A stretch of DNA of 10,517 bases from Thiomonas sp. Its GTDB lineage: Bacteria; Pseudomonadota; Gammaproteobacteria; Burkholderiales; Burkholderiaceae_C. Below the pieces are notes generated by a model, which was given only the letters and a program-made list of their open reading frames with translations, ran no database searches and was not told the origin of the DNA. The position numbers were made by a program, and so were the translations under genes. Positions within the stretch are counted from its first letter, which is position 1, and each line of letters begins with the position of its first letter. The DNA lies in assembly GCA_028706735.1 (NCBI GenBank), contig JAQTVS010000072.1:1-10517 (forward strand). The letters are read 5' to 3'. This document shows, piece after piece, positions 1 to 5,856 of this stretch.

Positions 1-131
1 TGCACATTGCAGCCGATGCGGTGGAGTTGGGCGGACAGCTCTTCGCCGTCCTGGTCCTGTGGGTGGATCACGACCACCTGGAGCGACCGAATCTGTCGCA
101 GGACCGAAGCGTGTTCGGGTACGCGCATCAT
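1..131 (-). CDS. amiR: AmiR-like ANTAR antiterminator, N-terminal fragment
   Basis: Only the first 43 codons are in the window; the gene continues past its left edge. The start is the first of two adjacent ATGs (131 and 128 on the minus strand), preceded by GGAGG at 143-139 with 7-nt spacing. It overlaps the amiC stop, so the two genes are translationally coupled. Residues such as LRQIRSLQVVVIHP and LHRIGCNV align by eye with the start of Pseudomonas aeruginosa AmiR, in its degenerate receiver-like domain. The RNA-binding ANTAR domain would lie C-terminally, outside the window. Family knowledge: AmiR is held inactive by AmiC; when AmiC binds an amide, AmiR is freed to bind leader RNA and prevent termination. 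The likely target here is the double hairpin at 1622-1667. The N-terminal match plus the amiC overlap make the call secure, but the ANTAR domain itself is not visible. Confidence 0.9.
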   Translation of the reverse strand, partial: MMRVPEHASVLRQIRSLQVVVIHPQDQDGEELSAQLHRIGCNV

Positions 132-1303
132 TCCCGGTCCTCCGATCCCTGCATATTCTTGCCCACTGTGCCCAGCCAGTCCGGCGTCGAGTGGGAAACC
201 ACGTAAGGGTCGGCTTTTGCGCGCTCAGGCGCGCTGACCAGAATGTCGAACTGGCCGTGCGCATTGGCCCGACCGATCCGCGGCTGAAGGTAGGTGTGGT
301 GGTTGTGCTCGTCGATGCGGACGCGGCCCTGAGGAGCGTCGTACTCAAGGCCTGGAAGAACGCGGAGCAGGTGCTCCGGATCGTCGCTTCCGACGCGCCG
401 GATGGCGTCGGCGAGCATGTGCATTTGGAAATATGCCGCCTCCCAGCACATATTGGTGACAAGCTGCTCGCCGAAGCGCTCGCGATAGCGTGCGATGGCA
501 TGCCTGTTCTCGGGTGTATCGACAGACTGAAAGTAGGCGGCGCAGGTGATGTGGCCTTCCGCCAGGTCGGCGCCCATGATTGCGATCTCCGCTTCGCTGG
601 TCATGTGGCTGGCGATGGGCACCGCGTAGGGGTCGAGTCCCACGGTCGCGAATGCGCGATGCAGGAGCGTGATGCCCTCGCCGACCACGGTCGAGAAGAT
701 GAAGTCCGGCATGGCGCTCTTGATCCTCCGGGCCACGTCGAGATAACTCTCCCAGGTCGCGTCGAGCGGAAGATAGGTTTCCGAGATCTTCTCGCCGCCG
801 CGCTCGAGAATGAGATCGCTCATGACACGGTTGGACTCGTATGGGCAGATGTAGTCCGAGCCGACCATCCACACGCGCGAGCCAAAGTTCGAGAGCATGA
901 ATCCCGCAAGGGGAAGTGAATTCTGGTTCGGCGCAGCACCCGCGTAAATCACGTTTCTGCTGTACTCGAAACCCTCATAGGGTGTGGCGTAGAACAGCAG
1001 GGCGTTATGCCGCTCGACGATTGGAATCACCGCCTTGCGGGTACTGGACATGTAGCAGCCGAAGAGGAGGCGCACGTCGTGTTCAAGGATGAGTTGCTCG
1101 GCGAGGCCCGCGTAGCGGCGTGGATTGCTTTCGGGATTCAGGCAAACCAGTTCAATCTCGCGACCCAGAACGCCGCCGTCGCGATTCACCTCCTCTGCCG
1201 CCATGATCACCGCACGCTGCTGCGTCTCCTCGACGGTCGAGGTCACGCCGGTGGTGGAATAGAGAACGCCGATCTTGATGGGGCCGTCTTTGGTGTGTGC
1301 CAT
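128..1303 (-). CDS. amiC: AmiC-like cytoplasmic amide sensor (negative regulator of AmiR)
   Basis: Encodes 391 aa, close to the 385 aa of P. aeruginosa AmiC, with the type I periplasmic-binding fold but no signal peptide. Family role: ligand-free AmiC sequesters AmiR, and short amides release it. Recognisable blocks are KIGVLYSTTGVTS (res 10-22), GCYMSSTRKAVIPIVER (82-98), YATPYEGFEYS (105-115), GAAPNQNS (122-129) and GSDYICPYESN (148-158). The first Tyr and Ser of GCYMS, and the Thr and Pro of the ATPYEG block, correspond to ligand-pocket positions of PaAmiC. The aromatic residue I place at Tyr152 of PaAmiC is Cys153 here. The start at 1303 is chosen by alignment to PaAmiC; no clear Shine-Dalgarno precedes it. 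The open frame continues far upstream (to 1678) only because no stop interrupts it, and it crosses the regulatory region. It is divergent from the transporter operon and overlaps amiR by 4 nt. Confidence 0.93.
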   Translation of the reverse strand: MAHTKDGPIKIGVLYSTTGVTSTVEETQQRAVIMAAEEVNRDGGVLGREIELVCLNPESNPRRYAGLAEQLILEHDVRLLFGCYMSSTRKAVIPIVERHNALLFYATPYEGFEYSRNVIYAGAAPNQNSLPLAGFMLSNFGSRVWMVGSDYICPYESNRVMSDLILERGGEKISETYLPLDATWESYLDVARRIKSAMPDFIFSTVVGEGITLLHRAFATVGLDPYAVPIASHMTSEAEIAIMGADLAEGHITCAAYFQSVDTPENRHAIARYRERFGEQLVTNMCWEAAYFQMHMLADAIRRVGSDDPEHLLRVLPGLEYDAPQGRVRIDEHNHHTYLQPRIGRANAHGQFDILVSAPERAKADPYVVSHSTPDWLGTVGKNMQGSEDRE

Positions 1304-1358
1304 TGCGAGTGATAGATGGAATGCCGCGAGAAAGGATGCGTCCCCAAATCGGGGCTTT

Positions 1359-1374
1359 TGCATGTGGCCATGCA
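1359..1374. repeat. 16-bp inverted repeat overlapping the NtrC-type site
   Basis: TGCATG-TGGC-CATGCA has perfect 6-bp arms and shares its last four bases with the NtrC-type palindrome at 1371-1387. The spacing differs from an NtrC site (GCAT-N8-ATGC), so it could be a second operator or an extension of the NtrC region. It lies 56 bp upstream of the amiC start, where a regulator could also act on the divergent amiC promoter. Confidence 0.4.
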
Positions 1375-1387
1375 CGAAAGGCGTGCA
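1371..1387. promoter_or_regulatory. NtrC-type enhancer site
   Basis: TGCACGAAAGGCGTGCA is a perfect 6-bp-arm palindrome with a 5-bp centre. It matches the GCAC-N7-GTGC core of known NtrC sites (consensus TGCACC-N5-GGTGCA). It sits about 160 bp upstream of the sigma-54 core at 1543-1558, a normal enhancer distance. A weaker look-alike, CGCGCC-ATGTT-GGGGGG at 1391-1407 (7 of 10 core bases), is centred 20 bp further on and could be a cooperative second site. Binding is inferred, not shown. Confidence 0.7.
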
Positions 1388-1510
1388 TTGCGCGCCATGT
1401 TGGGGGGTCTTGCGTTTCGATTGGACGCTGGCCAGCTCCAGCAAGAATCGTGCTTGTCCAGGCATTCTCAAGAGCGGGATGCCTCTGCACTTCGGCTGGT
1501 TCTCAAAGGC

Positions 1511-1526
1511 GCGGCCGGTTGGCCGC
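1511..1526. repeat. 16-bp inverted repeat just upstream of the sigma-54 promoter
   Basis: GCGGCC-GGTT-GGCCGC has perfect 6-bp arms and ends 17 bp before the -24 TGG element. It could be an operator for a further regulator, or a chance GC-rich palindrome. It does not fit the NtrC consensus. Confidence 0.35.
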
Positions 1527-1542
1527 TGATCCGCAGAGGATC

Positions 1543-1558
1543 TGGCACGCCCCTTGCA
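1543..1558 (+). promoter_or_regulatory. Sigma-54 (RpoN) promoter of the transporter operon
   Basis: TGGCACGCCCCTTGCA matches the sigma-54 consensus TGGCACG-N4-TTGCW at every defined base. The -24 GG (1544-1545) and -12 GC (1556-1557) are separated by exactly 10 bp. Transcription should begin near 1569, giving a leader of about 170 nt before the ATG at 1739. Together with the upstream NtrC-type site, this predicts induction under nitrogen limitation. Confidence 0.88.
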
Positions 1559-1620
1559 TTTCCTTTGCCGTCGGCATTGCCACGAGCCTTCAGGCTTCGA
1601 TCCATCCGACATCATGAAAG

Positions 1621-1667
1621 TCGCTCCTGACAAAGTCGTCTCGAGCGGCACCGGCCATAGAAGCCCG
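1621..1667 (+). promoter_or_regulatory. ANTAR-target double hairpin (antiterminator) in the urtA leader
   Basis: P1 (1622-1647) has a 5-bp lower stem (CGCTC/GAGCG), a 2x2 mismatch, and a 3-bp upper stem (GAC/GTC) closed by the hexaloop AAAGTC. After a 4-nt linker, P2 (1652-1667) pairs CGG with CCG around one C-C mismatch, closed by a C-G pair and the hexaloop ATAGAA. Both loops have A at position 1 and G at position 4, the signature of RNA targets of ANTAR proteins such as NasR and EutV. The 3' side of P2 (1663-1667) is part of the 5' arm of the terminator, so the two structures exclude each other. AmiR, encoded divergently next door, is the obvious ligand. P2 is a weak stem and should need protein to form. 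The fold was worked out by hand. Confidence 0.76.
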
Positions 1668-1710
1668 AAAACCAGCACGCCTGGTTTCGGGCTTTTTTTA
1701 TTTGTTTTTT
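1661..1710 (+). terminator. Intrinsic terminator in the urtA leader (regulated attenuator)
   Basis: Arms 1661-1675 and 1681-1694 form 14 base pairs with a single bulged A (1668) and the loop CACGC. They are followed by a T-rich tract of TTTTTTTATTTGTTTTTT (1693-1710). The terminator lies upstream of urtA in the sense direction, between promoter and gene, so it would block expression unless overridden. No gene ends just before it on the plus strand, which argues for attenuation rather than ordinary end-of-operon termination. Confidence 0.88.
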
Positions 1711-1738
1711 GGACCCCTACTTTTGTTGGAGCTTTGGC

Positions 1739-2983
1739 ATGAAAAGACGCGTATTCCTCTCCGCTCTCGGTTCGAGCGTAGTTGCCACGGCAGGAACGGT
1801 TCTGCCGCAGTCGGTCCTAGCTGCCGGAAACAAGGACCCCATCAAACTCGGCCTGCTGTTTTCCCAGTCGGGGACGATGGCCAACAACGAGTCGCTCCTC
1901 AAGGACATGTCCTTGATGACCATCGACCAGATCAATGCACGCGGCGGTGTGCTCGGACGCAAGGTCGAGGGCGTCGTCGTCGATCCAGGTTCGGATTGGC
2001 CGATGTATGCCCAGCTATCCAAGCGGCTGATCCTGAGCGACAAGGTGGCCGCCATCTTCGGGTGCTGGACTTCCGTTTCGCGCAAGTCCGTCCTGCCGGT
2101 GGTTGAGGCGCAGGACAGCCTGCTGTTCTATCCGCTCCACTTCGAGGGCGAGGAGGATTCGAAAAACGTGGTCTACCTGAATTCGCCCCCCAGCAGTTCC
2201 GTGCTCCCCGCAGTCGAATATCTGATGAGCCCGAGCGGAGGCGGCGCCAAGCGCTTCTACATGATCGGTAGCGACTATGTGTGGCCGCGGACGATCAACA
2301 AGATCCTGAAGGGATACTGGAAGACCAAGGGCATCCCGGAATCCGCCTGGCGCGAACACTATGTTCCCTTCGGCCAGTCCAACTTCCAGACCATCGTCCG
2401 GGAAATCAAGGAGTTCGCCGCCCAGCCGGGCGGTCAGGCCATCGTGGTGATGACGGTGGTCGGCGATTCCATCCCCGCGCTGTTCAAGGAAGCCGTCAAC
2501 CAGGGCATTCGCGCCACCGACATCCCCATCCTCGGCCTCGACGTCGTGGACAGCGATCTTCAGGGCCTGGACACCAAGCCTCTGGTCGGACACCTGAGCT
2601 GCTGGGACTACTTCCAGAACGTCAATACGCCCCTGAATACCAAACTCAAGAACGACTGGCGGAACTATGTCGAGACCAACAAGCTGAAGCATCGTCCGGA
2701 CATGGTCATCGACCCGATGGTCTCCACCTACCTGGGGCTCAATCTCTGGGCCAGGGCAGTTGAAAAGGCCAAGTCCACCAAGACTGCCGCAGTGCGCAAG
2801 GCGCTCGCCGGTTTGACGATCGACGATCCCGCTGGCTACGTCGACAAGATGGACATGTCGAACCAGTACCTCTGGCGCGGCGACATGATCGGTTCCATCA
2901 ACGCCAATCAGGGTTTCGACATCCTGTGGAAATCGAAAGACATCGTCAAGCCCATCCCGTTCAGCCCGTTCGTCAAGGCTTGA
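1739..2983 (+). CDS. urtA: Urea/amide ABC transporter substrate-binding protein (UrtA/FmdD family)
   Basis: Encodes 414 aa, the usual UrtA length. The start at ATG 1739 follows GGAG (1728-1731) with 7-nt spacing; an earlier in-frame ATG at 1709 lies in the terminator T-tract and is rejected. The N-terminus KRRVFLSAL followed by a hydrophobic stretch and VLA-AG (near residue 29) is a Tat-like signal peptide, so the protein is exported to the periplasm. The Peripla_BP family 5 fold is shown by IKLGLLFSQSG (35-45), GCWTSVSRKSVLPVVE, EYLMSPSGG, GSDYVWPRTINKILK and LDTKPLVGHLS, all UrtA-like. It is the first gene of the transporter operon. The pocket region differs from the urea-type proteins I recall: YPLHFEGEE instead of YPVQYEGEE, and SPPSSS where GAAPNQQ is usual. 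Ligand could therefore be an amide rather than urea. Confidence 0.9.
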   Translation: MKRRVFLSALGSSVVATAGTVLPQSVLAAGNKDPIKLGLLFSQSGTMANNESLLKDMSLMTIDQINARGGVLGRKVEGVVVDPGSDWPMYAQLSKRLILSDKVAAIFGCWTSVSRKSVLPVVEAQDSLLFYPLHFEGEEDSKNVVYLNSPPSSSVLPAVEYLMSPSGGGAKRFYMIGSDYVWPRTINKILKGYWKTKGIPESAWREHYVPFGQSNFQTIVREIKEFAAQPGGQAIVVMTVVGDSIPALFKEAVNQGIRATDIPILGLDVVDSDLQGLDTKPLVGHLSCWDYFQNVNTPLNTKLKNDWRNYVETNKLKHRPDMVIDPMVSTYLGLNLWARAVEKAKSTKTAAVRKALAGLTIDDPAGYVDKMDMSNQYLWRGDMIGSINANQGFDILWKSKDIVKPIPFSPFVKA

Positions 2984-3002
2984 TTTCACATGCCCGGCCT
3001 GA

Positions 3003-3027
3003 GCAGCCCGTTCACTCCGCGGGCTGC
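3003..3027 (+). other. Intercistronic stem-loop between urtA and urtB
   Basis: GCAGCCCG (3003-3010) and CGGGCTGC (3020-3027) form a perfect 8-bp stem with a 9-nt loop in the 81-bp gap after urtA. There is no T-tract, so it is probably not an intrinsic terminator. Such hairpins often protect the 3' end of binding-protein mRNA and so raise its level above that of the permeases. That role is inferred. Confidence 0.55.
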
Positions 3028-3064
3028 ACGTGGCGATGCTGTCGATATGTTCACGGAAGTCTTC

Positions 3065-4705
3065 ATGATGGATTGGAAACGGTTGTTGCATTGGGCCGGG
3101 TTGGCCGGCATGGCGCTCTGCCTGTGCGCCATGGGCGGCCAGGCCGTGTTCGCCGCCGGACAAGCCGAACCGCTGCGCGCAACCGCAGTTCAGTCGTTCT
3201 GCGCGGAAGGTGACCATCCAGACGCGCTTGCCAAGCTGGTCGGCCTGGGCATCCAGGGCGACCCGGCGAATCGCGCCTGGGCGAACACGGTTGTGCTGGC
3301 AATCCGCGACGGGGAGTTGATCTGCACGCCGCGTGGCGGTGCGGTGATCTCCCGAAAAGGGCGCGACCTCGACGCAGTGACACTTGCGCCAGCGCAGGTG
3401 ACGCCCAGCGGAACGCCCTACGTTCCGACCATCGTGATGATGCGCAGGCTTGCAGTGGCCACGGCCGAGATGGATCTGTTCAGCGAGCATCTGGATTTGC
3501 GCGAAAAGGCCGCAGCCCAGGTCAGCAAGTTCTTCATGCTGCTCGACCCGGACATCCTGCGGCAGGCGATCCAGCGCCAGGGTGATGCCGATATCAATGC
3601 CGCGCTCGAACTCGCCATGGCCAAGCGCGGCTTGTATTCCAGCGACAAGAAGGAGCAACTGGCGGCCATCGAGGCGCTCGGCGATGCTCCCAGCGAAAGC
3701 TCGCGCACGCTGCTGACCGATTACCTCGCGAACGACAAGGTCCGCGCAGAGCCGCAACTCGCCAAGGCGGCCGAAGTGGCCTTGCACAGCATCGATCAGC
3801 GGCTATCCATCGGGAAGGCGCTGTCCGTCCTGTTCAGCGGACTGAGCTATGCGGGGATTCTCCTGCTCACCGCCATCGGCCTGTCGATCATCTTTGGCTT
3901 GATGGGCGTCATCAATCTGGCGCACGGCGAATTCATCATGCTCGGTGCCTATGCGACCTATCTGGTCGAGCACACCATGCGCGTGTATGCCCCCAGCATG
4001 TTCGATGCCTATATCTTTGTCGCGATCCCGGTGGCCTTCGTGTCCTGCGGGTTGTTCGGCGTGCTGCTCGAATTCCTGGTGATCCGTTTTCTCTATCGCA
4101 GGCCGCTCGAGACGTTGCTGGCGACATGGGCCGTGAGCATCGCCATCATCAAACTGGTTCAGCTCGTGTTCGGATCCCAGAACGTCGAGTTCATCACCCC
4201 GTCCTTCCTGAATGGCGGTGCGCAGGTGATCGGCGGATTTTTTGTGACCTACAACAGGCTGTTCGCCATCGCGTTCTCGCTCCTTGTCTTCCTGGCGACC
4301 TTCGCGGTGATCCGGTCGACACGCATCGGCCTTCTGATGCGCGCCACCACGCAAAACAGGGACATGGCGAAATGCCTGGGCGTACCCGCTCAGCGGATCG
4401 ACAGACTTGCCTTTGCCTTGGGCGCGGGCCTTGCCGGACTGGCGGGCGTGGTGTTGACACAGATCGCCTCGGTGAACCCATTCATGGGCGCCGGCTTTGT
4501 CATCGATGCATTCATGGTCGTGGTGCTCGGGGGCGCCGGCAGCCTGCTGGGCACGGCGGTTTCATCTCTGGCGCTTGGTGAGATCAACCAGTTCATCGAG
4601 CCCTTCTACGGGGCGGTTGCGGCCAAGGTCGCCGTGCTGCTCATCATCGTCCTGATCATCCAGAAGCGCCCCAACGGGCTCTTCACGGTGAAGACGCGCG
4701 GCTGA
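3065..4705 (+). CDS. urtB: Urea/amide ABC transporter permease UrtB
   Basis: Encodes 546 aa from ATG 3065, chosen because GGAAG (3055-3059) lies 5 nt upstream and a signal peptide follows (MMDWKRLLHW, then a hydrophobic run to VFA-AG near residue 30). ATG 3068 is equally possible; ATGs at 2990 and 3047 are less likely. Residues about 31-250 form a soluble, presumably periplasmic domain typical of UrtB and absent from ordinary LivH permeases. The membrane domain starts near residue 255 and carries the family motif GLMGVINLAHGEFIMLGAY (about 278-296), then several hydrophobic helices and a C-terminal GGAGSLLGT loop that should contact the ATPases. It would pair with UrtC to form the inner-membrane channel for the ligand delivered by UrtA. 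Confidence 0.92.
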   Translation: MMDWKRLLHWAGLAGMALCLCAMGGQAVFAAGQAEPLRATAVQSFCAEGDHPDALAKLVGLGIQGDPANRAWANTVVLAIRDGELICTPRGGAVISRKGRDLDAVTLAPAQVTPSGTPYVPTIVMMRRLAVATAEMDLFSEHLDLREKAAAQVSKFFMLLDPDILRQAIQRQGDADINAALELAMAKRGLYSSDKKEQLAAIEALGDAPSESSRTLLTDYLANDKVRAEPQLAKAAEVALHSIDQRLSIGKALSVLFSGLSYAGILLLTAIGLSIIFGLMGVINLAHGEFIMLGAYATYLVEHTMRVYAPSMFDAYIFVAIPVAFVSCGLFGVLLEFLVIRFLYRRPLETLLATWAVSIAIIKLVQLVFGSQNVEFITPSFLNGGAQVIGGFFVTYNRLFAIAFSLLVFLATFAVIRSTRIGLLMRATTQNRDMAKCLGVPAQRIDRLAFALGAGLAGLAGVVLTQIASVNPFMGAGFVIDAFMVVVLGGAGSLLGTAVSSLALGEINQFIEPFYGAVAAKVAVLLIIVLIIQKRPNGLFTVKTRG

Positions 4706-4732
4706 CGCTGAATCGATGGAGCGAGATAGGTC

Positions 4733-5812
4733 ATGTTGATGAAGAAACGTCTTGAGCAAAAAGTCGAATTCGGATTTGCGGCGCTGATTGTCATGCTGGC
4801 GGTCTACATGCCGGTTTCCCACTACCTGTTCCCGCAGGGAAGCGTCTTTTCCCTGTCTCTGTTCAGCATCAATTTGATCGGACAGATCATGAGCTTCGCC
4901 CTGCTCGCACTGGCTCTCGACCTCGTCTGGGGAATGGCCGGAATGCTGAGCCTCGGGCACGGCATCTTCTTCGGCATCGGCGGGTACATGATGGGCATGT
5001 ATCTGCTGAATGTCTCCTTCGCGCAAACCCATGTCTTGCCCGATTTCATGCAGTACATGGGGTGGACCGACTTTCCGCCGCTTTGGCACCTCCTGTCCGG
5101 ATTCGGCGTCACGCTGGTGCTGTGCGTGCTGTTCGTGATCATGGTCGCGACGCTGTTCGGCATCGTCACGTTCAAGTCGCGTATCAACGGTGTCTATTTT
5201 TCCATCATCACCCAGGCACTGACCTATGCGTTGATGTTGCTGCTGTTCATCAACGATGTCGGTCTGGGCGGCAACAACGGCTTGACGGGTTTCACACGCA
5301 TCCTGGACTTTCCGCTGTCCAGTGTCTCGACGCAGGTCGGTCTCGCTGTCGTCGCTTGCCTGGTCCTTGCCGCCGCCTACCTGCTCTTGCGTTTCCTGGC
5401 CGGGTCGGGGCTGGGGCGGGCGCTGGTCGCCATTCGCGACGATGAGGCGCGCATGCGCTTCCTTGGCTACAAGACGCACGTGATCAAGCTTCTGGCTTGG
5501 GGACTTTCCGCCGTGCTGGCAGCCCTGGCGGGAATGCTCTACGTCCCGCAGGTCGGTATCGTGAATCCCACGATCGTGTCGCCGAGCCTGTCGATCGAAA
5601 TCGCGGTGTGGGTCGCCATCGGCGGTCGCGGCTCGCTGATCGGCGCCATCGTCGGCGCGATCCTCGTCAACGGACTGAAGTTCTGGCTGACCGCCGCAGC
5701 GCCCAGCGTCTGGCCTTTCATCCTTGCCGGCGTCACGCTGGTGATCACGATCTATATGGGCCGTGGTCTTTGGGGTGAGGCGAAAGGGACGCTGACGCGC
5801 ATGGTGCGCTGA
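4733..5812 (+). CDS. urtC: Urea/amide ABC transporter permease UrtC
   Basis: Encodes 359 aa, a LivM/UrtC-type permease with about ten hydrophobic stretches. The diagnostic segment is DLVWGMAGMLSLGHGIFFG (from about residue 62). The C-terminal cytoplasmic loop contains VWVAIGGRGSLIGAIVGA, the EAA-like region that docks on the ATPases. The gene begins 27 bp after urtB. ATG 4733 has GGAG 11 nt upstream; ATG 4739, in the same frame, has TAGG 8 nt upstream and is nearly as good, so the N-terminus is uncertain by two residues. It is the heterodimer partner of UrtB in the inner membrane. Confidence 0.92.
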   Translation: MLMKKRLEQKVEFGFAALIVMLAVYMPVSHYLFPQGSVFSLSLFSINLIGQIMSFALLALALDLVWGMAGMLSLGHGIFFGIGGYMMGMYLLNVSFAQTHVLPDFMQYMGWTDFPPLWHLLSGFGVTLVLCVLFVIMVATLFGIVTFKSRINGVYFSIITQALTYALMLLLFINDVGLGGNNGLTGFTRILDFPLSSVSTQVGLAVVACLVLAAAYLLLRFLAGSGLGRALVAIRDDEARMRFLGYKTHVIKLLAWGLSAVLAALAGMLYVPQVGIVNPTIVSPSLSIEIAVWVAIGGRGSLIGAIVGAILVNGLKFWLTAAAPSVWPFILAGVTLVITIYMGRGLWGEAKGTLTRMVR

Positions 5813-5856
5813 CCGGCGCAAAGACCAGAAACACCGACCGAGCACGGCAACGATTG

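Noticed and set aside
59..919. 286-codon plus-strand frame opposite amiC
   Set aside because: Antisense shadow of a clearly recognised GC-rich gene; it has no family features and no ribosome binding site.
1304..1678. In-frame upstream extension of amiC (open frame to 1678 on the minus strand)
   Set aside because: The added residues have no resemblance to AmiC, the frame crosses the sigma-54 promoter and leader, and P. aeruginosa AmiC aligns from the ATG at 1303.
2990..3064. Earlier urtB starts at 2990 and 3047
   Set aside because: They would place a non-hydrophobic stretch before the signal peptide and lack a good ribosome binding site; 2990 also includes the intercistronic hairpin.
2015..3787. 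590-codon minus-strand frame opposite urtA and urtB
   Set aside because: Antisense shadow spanning two well-supported genes and their gap; its composition is typical of GC-rich reverse frames.
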